A stretch of 64,000 nucleotides of DNA. Source: Chloroflexota bacterium (lineage in GTDB: Bacteria; Chloroflexota; Dormibacteria; Dormibacterales; Dormibacteraceae). The translations under genes and the position numbers were made by a program. The stretch spans positions 1-64,000 of the forward strand of contig VBEO01000138.1 of assembly GCA_005881825.1 (NCBI GenBank), in the 5' to 3' direction. This document shows, in pieces, positions 51,257-62,233 of this stretch. Within the stretch, counting starts at the first letter, position 1; each line of letters opens with the position of its first letter. Under the pieces are notes generated by a model, which was not told where the DNA came from, did no database searches, and worked only from the letters and a program-made list of their open reading frames with translations.

Positions 51257-53261
51257 TCGATCAGACCCGCCTCGGAAGGCGCGGTGTTGCCCACTTCCCC
51301 GGTTTCGACGATGCCGAGCGCGGCGGTGCCGGTTCCGCCCTGGACGCTTATGGCGTAGCAGATGACCTGGCCGGTGATCTGGCTGGTCGAGTTGGCTGTG
51401 AACTGGCAGCCCGGATTATTCATGGCCGAGGAGCCGGTCGGCGGCGCGGTGCACGGCGCGTACGAGCTCTGCTGCGGCTGCCCCGCCCAATAGATGGTGC
51501 CGTAGAGGTTGTCCTGGCTCGTCGGACCCTTCACATACATCGTGCCCTGGTTCTGGCACAGCGCGATGCCCCCCGCCGGCGGTTGGTACTGATAAGGCGG
51601 AGCCCAGATCAAGAGACCCTGGCAGGCCGGCTCTGCCGGACGCGGATTGCTCCCCGTGGGAGCGTTGTAAGGACACCATGAGCTGCTCGAGGTGGGCGCG
51701 GACAGGGGCAGCGCCGGCGCCGGATAGGGCGGGCTGGTCTGGCCAAACCCCGGCGCGCTGCTCGTGCTGTTGGGCAGAGAGCTGCAGTCCGACGTGGAGA
51801 AGGACGTTCCATTCACGAACTCGAGGGTCACATCGGTGCCGAGCAGCTTGGCGGCGCTGTTCAGGCAAAGACCACCGGCCCCGTTCGCGACGGGATCACC
51901 TGACTCGGCCGCCCCGTTGAAGAAGTAGAAGCCGGGGTCGAGCATGGCACCGGGGACCGGTGAGGAACCGCCAGGCACGGTGTAGAAGGCGTGGACCTTG
52001 GGGTGGGCGTCACGACCGTGCCCGCCGGGAAGTCGATGACGGGCGTGAAGCTGGTCACTGCGAGCGACGTGTCACCGGCGCTCGCGCTTTGCCGCAGGGT
52101 GACGTTCTGCGTGCTCGTGCCGGAGGTCAAGGTCAGACTGAGGATGTCGTCGGCTCCCGGAGTGCCGTTGCCGTTGTTCTTGTTCAGGGGATCGGGCAGG
52201 GATGAGACCTGCAAGGCATTGGTCGCGGCAGTCCCGGTGTTCTGGCTCAGGGTGAAGGTGTGGCCCTGCGCTCGCAGCGCTTCGTTCGAGGTGTAGGTGG
52301 GAGTCCCGGTGCTGGCGCTGTTCTGGGGCCGGCCCGCCGGGCAGGGCTGGGGGCTGAGCGGTGATATCGACTTCTGGGAGTTGGGGTCGAGGTTGGGCTC
52401 GGGTGGAACGAAGCCCAGCAGATTGGGACCGGGCACGACCGGGGGCGTCACGCCGCCCGCGCAGGGGTTGGGATTGATGAACCCCCGACCCTGGGCCGAG
52501 TCGAGGTAATCCGTCGTGCCGCCGGTCAGCGCCGGCGCGGCGCAGGTGACGTTGGCGGAAAGGTTTCCGGAGATCTCGACGCCGTCCGCACAGATCGCGT
52601 TGCCGGTTACCGATCCCGCCGCACAGCTGCCGCCGCCCTGCGACCAGCCCTGGCCCGACGTGTAGACCAGGACATCCCCATAGTCGGCGTAGTTGCCGCC
52701 GTTCTTGATGGCGTGCGCGTAGACCTGGCACCCGGACGCAATCGGTCCGCCGCTGTAGAGGCTTCCATGCAGGTCGATCAGGGCCCCGCCGCTGCCGCCA
52801 CAGGTGATGCCGTTGGCCGAGTACACGCCGAAGCTGCCCGGCAGGCTGGCGGCGTTGTACTTGGCGACTGCGCGCGCAGTGATCTGGGCCGAAGACATAC
52901 CCAGGAAGCCGGCGAGCTGCAGGGGCATCTGCGCCGAAAGCACGACTTCGACCTTCAGGGAGCTGCCGCCATACGGATAGGTGATCGTGGAGGTCACGGT
53001 GGAGCTGAGCAGGGGATCGCTCTCGCTGTTGGAAGCCACATATGCCGTCGAGCAGGAGCCGGCGATCGTGGGCGGCCCGCTAGCAGCCCCCATCTGGGCG
53101 GTGATCACTGAATCGGCAGCCAGCAGTGGGACCTCCTGCAGGTGGCGGCGCTCCCAATAGCCGGCGCCGCTCATGAGCACCAGCCCAGACATCACCAGCA
53201 GCGCCATCATCGCCACCGCGCCGAGCACGATCGCCTGTCCCGACTGGCCGCCGCGCCTCAC
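51253..53261 (-). pseudogene. tadG: TadG-like secreted pilus-locus protein, one-base frameshift
   Basis: From the GTG at 53261 the protein begins RRGGQSGQAIVLGAVAMMAL, a TadG/TadE N-terminal helix (residues 6-30), and continues as a long Ser/Thr/Gly/Pro-rich extracytoplasmic domain. Near 52000-52003 a run of four G (CCCC on the coding strand) puts the reading into the wrong frame; the correct continuation (KVHAFYTVPGGSSPVPGAML to TAPSEAGLIE) is in the frame that ends at 51253 and overlaps the RDD start. One extra base in the C run would restore about 669 residues. The junction is a homopolymer, so a sequencing error is likely. The protein is probably anchored in the membrane and assists pilus assembly. 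Confidence 0.75.
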
Positions 53262-53878
53262 GAGTACTCCTCCCGCTGCTCGGTCTGCGCGTCGAGGAGG
53301 ACGGATGAGCCCAACCCGAGATAGCCGAGCACGACCGGTTGGAATTTGAACTTGAGGTCGACGACGACCTTGCGATGACCGCCATTCCTGATCGGGGTCG
53401 TCGTGCTGGAGCCGGGCGCGGCCCAGATCGCGTTGCCGGTGGCCGGATCCAGCTCGTAGACGAAGACGTACACGGTATTGACCCTGGCCGCCGGACTCAG
53501 CGTGATCGTGCCGGGCTGGTCGCAGGGGGTGGTGGTGCAGGCGGCGGGGACGTAGGTGGATCCGGACCCCGACGGGTAATCCGGCGGCCTCGAGGTGCTG
53601 GTCGAGTTGGCGTAGACGACCGGATAACCGAATGCGGCCATCCGCTGAACCTGAGGCACGACTCCGGGCACCTGGCACGAAGAGCAGGCCCCGGCCGCCG
53701 TGTTGCTGTCCTGGTTGTACTGGAGCACAGCCTGGCGCGCGGCCTCGCGGGCGCCCTCGGCCAGCTGCGAGTAGTAGAAGATGCCGCGGCCGAGGTCCAG
53801 TCCGCACAGCAGCAGGAGCAGCAGGATGGGTCCGACCAGCGCGAACTCGACCAGCGCCTGGCCTCTGGACGCTCTCAC
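53258..53878 (-). CDS. TadE-like pseudopilin (second copy)
   Basis: A 206-residue protein from the GTG at 53878, coupled by GTGA to the upstream gene and by GTGA to tadG. RASRGQALVEFALVGPILLL is the TadE prepilin-like helix (QALVEFAL), followed by LDLGRGIFYYSQLAEGAREA. The rest is an exported domain with CSSCQVPG and CTTTPCDQPG cysteine pairs that may form disulfides. TadE/TadF pseudopilins support Flp pilus assembly. Confidence 0.88.
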   Translation of the reverse strand: MRASRGQALVEFALVGPILLLLLLCGLDLGRGIFYYSQLAEGAREAARQAVLQYNQDSNTAAGACSSCQVPGVVPQVQRMAAFGYPVVYANSTSTSRPPDYPSGSGSTYVPAACTTTPCDQPGTITLSPAARVNTVYVFVYELDPATGNAIWAAPGSSTTTPIRNGGHRKVVVDLKFKFQPVVLGYLGLGSSVLLDAQTEQREEYS

Positions 53879-54362
53879 CAGCTGGTCACCATCTGGGCGG
53901 AGTTGTGGATCTGGATGACTCCGCCACCGACCAGCTGCGAGATTCCCGGCATCAGCAGCTGAAACCCGTAGTAGACATCGACTCTGACCGTCCCGTTGAG
54001 GGGCGCTGACCCGATGGCGGCAGAGCAGCTGCCGCCGGCGTCGGGGCACTGAACCACCACGATCGCCTGGTTGGCGGCGGCCGGGGGTCCCCCGGCGGTG
54101 CCGCAGGTGACGGACTGGACGTTGGTGAGGTCGGCGGTGGCGGCGCTGCAAATGGCGGCCATGCCTGGTCCCTGCTTTTGACTCTGCGGCTGCCCGATGG
54201 CCTCGCGGGCGGCGACGCGGGCGGTGTCGGTCGTCGCCACCTCGAAATAGAAGGCGCGTCCGAGGTCGACCGCGAGCGCGACCACCAGCACCAGCACGGG
54301 CAGAGCCAGCGCGAACTCGACCAGCGACTGCGCGCGCTGCCGGCGCCTGGCCGGTGTGCGGC

Positions 54363-54381
<19 letters not shown>
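53875..54381 (-). CDS. TadE-like pseudopilin (first copy)
   Basis: A 168-residue protein with RRRQRAQSLVEFALALPVLV as prepilin-like helix, FYFEVATTDTARVAAREAIG, and an exported tail with a Cys-rich core (AICSAATADLTN, VQCPDAGGSCSAAIG). It overlaps the CpaF-like ATPase gene upstream by 19 bases. Paralogous to the next gene, so the pair may act as TadE and TadF. Confidence 0.88.
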
Positions 54382-55570
<1,189 letters not shown>

Positions 55571-55574
<4 letters not shown>

Positions 55575-56509
55575 GTGTGTCCTATGACGTGAATCAGGAT
55601 CAGCAGCGCCGGCCCCAGCAAGACGATCCAGATGGTCGGGAAGATGCAGCCGATCATCGGGATCAGCATCTTGATCGCGGCCTGAGCGCCTCTCTCTTCC
55701 GCGTGCTGCATGCGCTTGCGCCGAATCTCGTCTGATTGGAGCTGGAGGATGCGGGCGATCCCCACCCCCAGCTGCTGCGACTGGATCACGGCCTGCACGA
55801 AGTTCCTGAGCTCTTCGACCTCGACGCGGTTGCCGAGGTCTTCGAGCGCACTCATGTACGGCTTTCCGAGTCGGGCCTCCTGCAGCACGCGGCTGAGCTC
55901 CTCGCCGAGTGCGTTGTCGAACTTCTCCGCGACCCGCGCCAGAGCGGCCTCGAACGTGAGTCCGGCGGCGACCGACACCGTCAGCAGGTCCATGGCATCC
56001 GGCAGGGAGGTGAGCAGCTCGTCCCGGCGCGCGTGGATCCGTCTTGAGACCAGGAATCCGGGACCGACGATCCCCAGGATTGCGCCGCCCACCACCAGCA
56101 GGGCGGTCACGACGCCCTTTCCGATCAACAGCCCGATACCCAGCCCAAGTCCGGCCAGGATCACCGCCGCGATGTACCGCAGCGCCAGGAAATCGACCGG
56201 TGAGAGGCCATAGGGCTTGCCGGCCAGGACCAGCTTGCGATGGGTGTCCTCGATCTGCTTCTCCGGTGTGCTGTGGACCAGAAGACGAGCCAGCCGTCGT
56301 ACCAGCGGGAGCAGAAGCCTTTCGCTGAACGGCGCCTGCAGCTCGACTTCGTCGAGGCTGAGCGGCAAGGCGCCCTCGTATGCGTTGAGCCGCATGTCGA
56401 CGACATCGGCGTTGGTCGGCGCCGCCGGCTGCAGCCCTTGCAGGAGCACCAGGGTGCCCGCGGCCGCGACCACGGCGAGAATGGCGAAGATCGCGATCAG
56501 CGGTATCAC
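55571..56509 (-). CDS. tadC: TadC-like pilus assembly membrane protein
   Basis: A 312-residue T2SF-domain protein, GTG start at 56509 overlapping the tadB stop by one base. Helices at the N-terminus (LIAIFAILAVVAAAGTLVLL), centre (LGIGLLIGKGVVTALLVVGG) and C-terminus (MIGCIFPTIWIVLLGPALLI); LPDAMDLLTVSVAAGLTFEA and VIQSQQLGVGIARILQLQSD are the F-domain hallmarks. It forms the inner-membrane platform with TadB. Confidence 0.92.
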
Positions 56510-57474
56510 TAGACCTTGATCGCCACGATGCGCCGGATGAGCGCGTTGCCGACGAGGATGGAGATGGAGGCGACGACCAGCATTCCCCAGCCCAGCGGGT
56601 CGCGGAGCATGCCCGCGAAGTAGCGCGGCGTGATGACGTAGAGCAGAATGCCCAGCGCCACGGGGAGAAGCGTGATGATCCAGCCCGACATTCGGGCCTG
56701 GGCCGTGAGCGCGGCGATCTTGCCCTTGACCCGGACTCGCTCGCGAATCGTGCCCGACACGTTGTCGAACACACGCGCGAGGTTGCCGCCCACCTGCGCG
56801 TGGATGCTGACGGCCGTGGCGATGAGCTCCAGGTCTTCGCTCGGGATACGGCGCAAGCAGTTGGCGAGGGCCTGCTCGGCCGAGCGCCCGATGTTCATCT
56901 CCTTGACCAGGCGCGCGAACTCATCGGCGATGGGGGCGGACGTATTGCGCGCGACCGTATCGATCGCCTGGGGGAAGGAGTGTCCTGCCTTCATCGCGTT
57001 GGCGAGCAGGGTGAGGGTGTCCGGGAGCTGTTCGTTGAAGCGGCGCAAGCGCCGGCGCTGCCGAAATCGCACGTAGCGCATGGGGAGCAGGTAGGCCCCC
57101 ACCCCCGAGATGATGAACTGGGCCCCGAAGCCGAAGCGCAGCAGGCCGAGGAGTGCGAACGCGGCTCCGAACGCGACCTGAAGCAGGACGAACTCGCCCA
57201 TCCGAAGCTTCAGGTCGGCGCGCAGAAGATGTTCGGCCAGAGTCGGATTGCCCTTCCTCTGGCTTCGCGCACTCAGCTGCACCGCGAAGGATTCGAACGG
57301 CCGCGTGAGCTGCGTGCGGAGCGATGAATCAGCAGGCGGCGCGGCGGGCGCATAGCCGACCGCCATGTCTGCCGCACCGGCGACCGCTGCACGTCCGTGC
57401 AGCCCGAGGGTCGCGACCAGGACACCGCATCCGGCGCACAACGCCAGCACCGCGAAGATCAGGACGATGTTCAC
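56509..57474 (-). CDS. tadB: TadB-like pilus assembly membrane protein
   Basis: A 321-residue T2SF-domain protein. Its ATG overlaps the stop of the first CpaF gene as ATGA. LPDTLTLLANAMKAGHSFPQ, EFARLVKEMNIGRSAEQALA and VFDNVSGTIRERVRVKGKIA are family landmarks; membrane helices at both ends. Partner of TadC. Confidence 0.92.
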   Translation of the reverse strand: MNIVLIFAVLALCAGCGVLVATLGLHGRAAVAGAADMAVGYAPAAPPADSSLRTQLTRPFESFAVQLSARSQRKGNPTLAEHLLRADLKLRMGEFVLLQVAFGAAFALLGLLRFGFGAQFIISGVGAYLLPMRYVRFRQRRRLRRFNEQLPDTLTLLANAMKAGHSFPQAIDTVARNTSAPIADEFARLVKEMNIGRSAEQALANCLRRIPSEDLELIATAVSIHAQVGGNLARVFDNVSGTIRERVRVKGKIAALTAQARMSGWIITLLPVALGILLYVITPRYFAGMLRDPLGWGMLVVASISILVGNALIRRIVAIKV

Positions 57475-58955
57475 GACTCACCTACCGTGGTGGGCAAGAA
57501 CGGTGTGAACAGTGATTCCGGCAGCGGTTCGCCGGCGCTGCGGAACCGCTCGAGGCGGGTCGACGTCATACCTGTGGCCGTGTGATAGCCGACCGCGTCG
57601 CCGCTGTCGTCGATGCCGACCTGCCGGTAGTGGAAGAGCTCCTGGAACTGCACGTCCCCGTCCTCGATGCCCGTGATCTCGGCGATGCTGACGATCTTCC
57701 GGGCGCCGCCGCGCAGGCGCTGCGTCTGGACGATGAGGTCCACGGCCGAAGCGATCTGCTTGAGGATGGCCCTGGCCGGTAGGTCCGTCCCGGCCATCAG
57801 CACCATCGTTTCCAGGCGCGCCAGCGCATCGCGCGGCGAGTTGGCGTGCACAGTGCTCATCGAGCCTTCGTGACCGGTGCTCATCGCCTGCAGCATGTCG
57901 AGCGCTTCGCCACCGCGGCACTCACCGACGACGATCCGGTCGGGGCGCATGCGCAGCGCGTTGCGAACAAGTTCACGGATGGGGATGGCGCCGCCGCCCT
58001 CGATGTTCGGCGGCCGCGATTCCAGACGGATCACGTGCGACTGCTGCAGCTGCAGCTCGGCGGCGTCCTCGATGGTGACGACGCGCTCGTCGGCCGGGAT
58101 GCATCCCGAGAGGATGTTGAGCAGCGTCGTCTTCCCCGACCCGGTTCCGCCCGAGATCAGGATGTTGAGCTTGCTGCGCACGCCGGATCCCAGATACGCG
58201 AGCATCTCGGGCGAGCCGCTTCCGCGTCCGACCAGGTCCTCGGCGCGCAGCTTCTCCCGGGCGAACTTGCGGATGGTCATGCACGGACCGTCGAGAGCCA
58301 GCGGAGGGATGATCACGTTCACGCGAGAGCCGTCCCTGAGGCGCGCGTCGCACATCGGTGAGCTCTCGTCGACACGACGGCCGACGGTGCTGACGATGCG
58401 ATCGATGATGAGGCGCAGCTGCTGCGCGCTCTCGAACACGAGCCCGCTTTCGAGCAGGCGCCCCTGGCGCTCGATGAAGACCTGGTTCTGGTGGTTGATC
58501 ATGATCTCCGAGATGGTCGGGTCATCGATCAGGGGTTGGAGGGGACCCAGCCCGAGAACCTCGTCAAAGAGCGACTCCACGAGCTTTTCGTAGTCCAGCC
58601 GGCTCAGACCGAGCGCATGGGTTCGTATGTACTCGTCGGCGAGCGATGCGATCAGCGAGCGCACGCCTTCGCGGTCGGAGATGTCGATCTCGTCCGCGTG
58701 CCGGCGCACGAGCGTTTCGTGGATCTCGGTGCGAGCCTGGGCAAGGGCCGCGGCGGCCGGTGACCGCGGCACATCGGTCCGCTGCGGAGCGGTTGCTTCG
58801 GCGTCGACCGCACTGGCGGCAGGGGCTGAAGCAAGCTGCTCCGCAGCGGCCACCTCATCGGGCTCCCCCGCCGGATTGGGCGCATCGATGACCGTGAAGG
58901 CAGGCCGGCGCCCGACCGGGGCCTGGCGCTCTGACATCCGCTCGAGCAGGCTCAT
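57471..58955 (-). CDS. cpaF: TadA/CpaF-type secretion ATPase (first copy)
   Basis: A 494-residue hexameric ATPase. Walker A ISGGTGSGKTTLLNILSGCI, Asp box VTIEDAAELQLQQSHVIRLE, PDRIVVGECRGGEALDM and [20 protein letters not shown] are intact. The N-terminal 110 residues include a disordered acidic/Ala-rich stretch and the RSLIASLADEYIRTHALGLS helix of CpaF. It powers pilin assembly. The ATG overlaps the HEAT-repeat gene stop by one base. Confidence 0.94.
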   Translation of the reverse strand: MSLLERMSERQAPVGRRPAFTVIDAPNPAGEPDEVAAAEQLASAPAASAVDAEATAPQRTDVPRSPAAAALAQARTEIHETLVRRHADEIDISDREGVRSLIASLADEYIRTHALGLSRLDYEKLVESLFDEVLGLGPLQPLIDDPTISEIMINHQNQVFIERQGRLLESGLVFESAQQLRLIIDRIVSTVGRRVDESSPMCDARLRDGSRVNVIIPPLALDGPCMTIRKFAREKLRAEDLVGRGSGSPEMLAYLGSGVRSKLNILISGGTGSGKTTLLNILSGCIPADERVVTIEDAAELQLQQSHVIRLESRPPNIEGGGAIPIRELVRNALRMRPDRIVVGECRGGEALDMLQAMSTGHEGSMSTVHANSPRDALARLETMVLMAGTDLPARAILKQIASAVDLIVQTQRLRGGARKIVSIAEITGIEDGDVQFQELFHYRQVGIDDSGDAVGYHTATGMTSTRLERFRSAGEPLPESLFTPFLPTTVGES

Positions 58956-59857
58956 CAGGCGACCTCCGAGCGGCCGTCCGTCCGCGTCGCGAGGCCGGCT
59001 TCGTGAGCGCGCTGCAGACGCCGAAGGGCGACGCCCGCCGCGATCCTGACGTCCGCATTGCGATCGTCCAGCAGTGGCGCCAGCACGCTCAGCAGGGCGG
59101 GCTCATCGAACCGGCCCAGCGCCTTGACGGAGGCCACGCGCACCTGCCACCAGGGATCGTCGAGCACCGCCACCAGCCCGGGCACGCCTCGTCGATCGCC
59201 GACGGCGCCCAGCGCCCGGCAAGCGGCCGCGCGCTCGTTTCGGGCAGTTTCGGCCTGCAGCCGAAGCAGCGCCGCCGTTGATGATTTCCGCCTGCGCAGG
59301 CCGATGGCAAAGGCGACCTGCTGCCTGACATCGACGAGCTCGGGATTGAACAGCGCGGCTTCGAGGTAGTGGTCAGGCGCGCAGCGCGCCAGTTCCAGGA
59401 CGACGCGCATCTTGACGCCGCGCCGCCAGTAGAGCGCGCGGACCAGCGCGTCGGCGCTGCGGGCGCCGCCCAAGCGTCCGAGGGCGCGGGCGGCTGCGTT
59501 CTGCACGTCGTCATTGGGGCGGCCGAGAAGGCTTCCCAACCAGGGCACCGCCTCCTCTATCCGAAGCGCGCCTGCCAGCTGCGCACAACGAATGCGCAAG
59601 CCGTCGTCGCCGGCAGTGAGGCCGTCCATGATCTGCCGGAGAACGCCGCTCTCCGCGATCTCGTAGCGAAGTCTTCGGAGCACCGGGCTGCCGGCAGGCA
59701 CGGGCCGCAGCGCAAGAACGAGCATCTCCGCGGCGCCGTTCTCGTCGCGCTGCAGGGAGATCGTCGGGAGCCGGCCGTGACCCGCGAGCGCGTTCCGGAT
59801 GGAGGCGGCCGCCATCGCCCTGCGGGCGGTTCTTACCAATCCGGACTGCCGCATCAT
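58955..59857 (-). CDS. HEAT-repeat protein inside the Tad operon
   Basis: A 300-residue protein, mostly helix pairs of HEAT/PBS-lyase type: CAQLAGALRIEEAVPWLGSL, VQNAAARALGRLGGARSADA, RAAACRALGAVGDRRGVPGL, VRVASVKALGRFDEPALLSV and VRIAAGVALRRLQRAHEAGL. Repeats run over about residues 90-290. HEAT proteins act as scaffolds. It is coupled to the TadZ-like gene by ATGA and to cpaF by TGATG, so it is a true operon member, not a chance neighbour. It is not a standard Tad gene. Confidence 0.85.
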   Translation of the reverse strand: MMRQSGLVRTARRAMAAASIRNALAGHGRLPTISLQRDENGAAEMLVLALRPVPAGSPVLRRLRYEIAESGVLRQIMDGLTAGDDGLRIRCAQLAGALRIEEAVPWLGSLLGRPNDDVQNAAARALGRLGGARSADALVRALYWRRGVKMRVVLELARCAPDHYLEAALFNPELVDVRQQVAFAIGLRRRKSSTAALLRLQAETARNERAAACRALGAVGDRRGVPGLVAVLDDPWWQVRVASVKALGRFDEPALLSVLAPLLDDRNADVRIAAGVALRRLQRAHEAGLATRTDGRSEVA

Positions 59858-61254
59858 GGCCGTGATCGCTCCACAACCGGGGCTGCGGCGGGCGCCGCGC
59901 CGGCGGGCCCGTCAATCCGAGCCGCCTCCAGCAGGTCTGCGATGCGCGCAGCCCCGCGCGAGATCTCGCTGGTCTTGTCCGACATCGAAAGAATCTGTCC
60001 CGACAGGGCCGCCTCTTCGGGCTTCGAGCCGTCGTAGGCGACCTCGACGGCGATGTGAGCACCCATCCGCCGCTCGACGGCGCTTTTGCTGATGGCCGCA
60101 CGCGGCGAGCGCGCATTGAGGATCACGTCGATCTGCTCGGGTGAGAAGCCGAGAACCCTGGTGAAGATCGAGCGCGAATCCTGCGCGGCCTTGACCGCCG
60201 CCAGCTCGGGCGGGACCACGAGCAAGATGCGGTCGGCGTCGTCGAAGACGGCGAGCCCGACCTCGGTCATCGCCACGCCCAGGTCGATGACCACGTAGCG
60301 GAAGGTGCGCCGGAGGATCTCCATCGTCCGGTTGATCACTTCCGGCGTGATCAGATCGGCCTCCTCCGGGCGGATGCAGCCCAGCAGCACCATCAGGTTG
60401 CCGGGGTGCAAGAGGACCGCGCTCAGGAGCAGCTCGTCCGCCACCTCCGGGGCCGCGTCGGCCATCTTGGCGAGCGAGCTGACGGGAACCAGGTTGGCCA
60501 GGAGCGCGGCTTGGGTGAAGGGAAACGCGAGGTCCAGAAGGAGCACCTGGCCGGGGTATCGCTGTGCCAGGGCGCCGGCGACGTTGAGCGCCAGCGTGGT
60601 CCTTCCGGAACCTCCCTTGGGCGAGTAGAAGGCGGTGACCTGGCAGCTGCCCACGGTCCGGCTCCAACCCACCTGGGCGGCGATCCCTGCGTAGCTGGCG
60701 GCCCTCTGCGCACCAAGGTCCACCAGCTGTGAGAGCACGGGCGCGTCCTGCCCGAACACCGCGTAGAGGGCGGTGCGGTCGATGGCGAGCAGGTGACAGT
60801 CGTCGAGAGCCACCACGGTGTGCTGGGCGGGGACCTCGTCGAGAACCGCCAGCTCGCCGAAGAAGTCAGCGGTCGAAAGCAGAGCGACCGCGACGCTGGA
60901 CGGCTCAGGCCCCTCCAGGCGCACCTGACAGTGCCCGGACAGGATGAACATGATCGAGCTCGTGTCTTCCCCCTGCTGGACCGCGATCTCGCCGGCTGCG
61001 AGTGAGATCGGCCGCATTCGCCTGGCCAGGGCGCGCAGGGTGGGATCGGGCAGCGTGTAGAAGATCGGCGCCTGCTCGAGAAGGGCGAATCGCTCGGCCA
61101 CCTCGCTGGAGGCCGGTTCCTGGATGCGTCGCCGGCGACCCGCTCGGGTCGCGGCGGGCTCCTCGCGAACAACCTCCAGGCGCTGTGCGTCGGGCTGGCC
61201 GGACCAGGATGTCAGCCCTCTCGCCATCGCCATGGTCGTCACCCCAGCTCGCAT
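59854..61254 (-). CDS. TadZ/CpaE-like protein fused to an N-terminal cNMP-binding domain
   Basis: A 466-residue protein. Residues 50-180 are a Crp-type cyclic-nucleotide-binding beta-roll: EQAPIFYTLPDPTLRALARR, AGEIAVQQGEDTSSIMFILS, DFFGELAVLDEVPAQHTVVA. From about 210 a MinD/ParA-like ATPase domain follows with FYSPKGGSGRTTLALNVAGA (deviant Walker A, lysine in KGGSGRT), YVVIDLGVAMTEVGLAVFDD and LLVVPPELAAVKAAQDS. CpaE/TadZ proteins place the Tad machine in the cell; usually they carry a receiver-like domain instead. ATG 61254 is three bases after the cpaB stop; GTG 61242 or ATG 61233 are alternatives. Confidence 0.88.
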   Translation of the reverse strand: MRAGVTTMAMARGLTSWSGQPDAQRLEVVREEPAATRAGRRRRIQEPASSEVAERFALLEQAPIFYTLPDPTLRALARRMRPISLAAGEIAVQQGEDTSSIMFILSGHCQVRLEGPEPSSVAVALLSTADFFGELAVLDEVPAQHTVVALDDCHLLAIDRTALYAVFGQDAPVLSQLVDLGAQRAASYAGIAAQVGWSRTVGSCQVTAFYSPKGGSGRTTLALNVAGALAQRYPGQVLLLDLAFPFTQAALLANLVPVSSLAKMADAAPEVADELLLSAVLLHPGNLMVLLGCIRPEEADLITPEVINRTMEILRRTFRYVVIDLGVAMTEVGLAVFDDADRILLVVPPELAAVKAAQDSRSIFTRVLGFSPEQIDVILNARSPRAAISKSAVERRMGAHIAVEVAYDGSKPEEAALSGQILSMSDKTSEISRGAARIADLLEAARIDGPAGAAPAAAPVVERSRP

Positions 61255-61257
61255 CGG

Positions 61258-62088
61258 CTAGATCTTGGTGAACCCGTAGCGCGCGTCCACCTGACCGGGA
61301 CCGATCCCAGCAGGCGCCGACGTCGCCGGGCATCCGGGGTCGGCCTGCAGAGGCGCCGGCGAGTAGTCCGTGTACGAAAGAAGGACGTACTTGAGCGAGG
61401 CGTTGGAGGTGAGCCAGGAGAGGAACTGCGCGTCGCAATCGGTGGCGACCACCGTGATGCTCGACGAGATGCCCTGCTTCTGAGGCTCCGCCTGGTTGGC
61501 GGCGGTGGGTGCGGGGCCGACCCGGATCACGTGCAGGTTGGTGAACACCGTCTTGGTCACGACGCGCGATGGGTTCTGGCCGAAGGCGCCGGTCGAGACC
61601 GTGGCGAGGACGTTGATGTAATCCCCGGTCGCGATGTAGCCGGCGACGCCCTGCTGCTCACCCGTGGGCAGCGTGACGGCGACGAAGCCTTTGGGAATCG
61701 GCAGGTAGCCGCCCACGCTGCCGTCGAGCGGCTCCGACGCGGACGACAGGAGATTCGACGTGACCGGTTGTCCCTTGAGGATGTTGGCCTGGGCGGCCTG
61801 GCCCTTGGTGGCCGAGATCGTGCTGAATGCGCCCGCCGGCATCTGGCTCGAGGGATAGTGCGCGAGCGTCACCGCGTCGGGGGTGATCTGCTCGCGCGCG
61901 CCGATGTCGCGCGCCGCGACCACGATCACCACCTCTTTGGTGGCGGTCGTAGCTCGAGCGGCCAGGACCAGGCCGATCACGAACACACTCGCAAAGGCCA
62001 GAAGCGCCATGAGCAGCCCCACGAGGAAGAGCCCGCGGCGAGGGGCGCCGTTCGGTCGTGCAATCGGTAGCGCGGACGCAACTGCCAA
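61258..62088 (-). CDS. cpaB: CpaB/RcpC-like Flp pilus assembly protein (SAF domain)
   Basis: A 276-residue protein from the TTG at 62088, chosen because AAAGGAG (62103-62097) lies exactly eight bases upstream; a longer frame to 62193 has no similarity. A membrane helix (RRGLFLVGLLMALLAFASVF) is followed by the SAF domain with AARDIGAREQITPDAVTLAH and the RcpC part GYLPIPKGFVAVTLPTGEQQ, GVAGYIATGDYINVLATVST. It lies in the cell envelope of the pilus machine and heads the operon. Confidence 0.9.
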   Translation of the reverse strand: MAVASALPIARPNGAPRRGLFLVGLLMALLAFASVFVIGLVLAARATTATKEVVIVVAARDIGAREQITPDAVTLAHYPSSQMPAGAFSTISATKGQAAQANILKGQPVTSNLLSSASEPLDGSVGGYLPIPKGFVAVTLPTGEQQGVAGYIATGDYINVLATVSTGAFGQNPSRVVTKTVFTNLHVIRVGPAPTAANQAEPQKQGISSSITVVATDCDAQFLSWLTSNASLKYVLLSYTDYSPAPLQADPGCPATSAPAGIGPGQVDARYGFTKI

Positions 62089-62187
62089 GATCTGATCTCC
62101 TTTCGCCGCCTCTCTTTGGGAGGTTTGGCACGCTCCGGTAAGGGGCGCGCCGGCGGCCATGTCAGCTTGCAATCGAGGGAGATTCAG

Positions 62188-62212
62188 GTCCACCGGCTTT
62201 TAGTCCACCGGC
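62188..62212 (-). repeat. Direct repeat GTCCACCGGC x2, 15-bp spacing
   Basis: Two perfect copies of the 10-mer, at 62188-62197 and 62203-62212, separated by TTTTA, about 100 bases upstream of cpaB. Arrangement typical of tandem regulator sites. Confidence 0.5.
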
Positions 62213-62233
62213 GGATCCTGATGTCCCGGGTCT

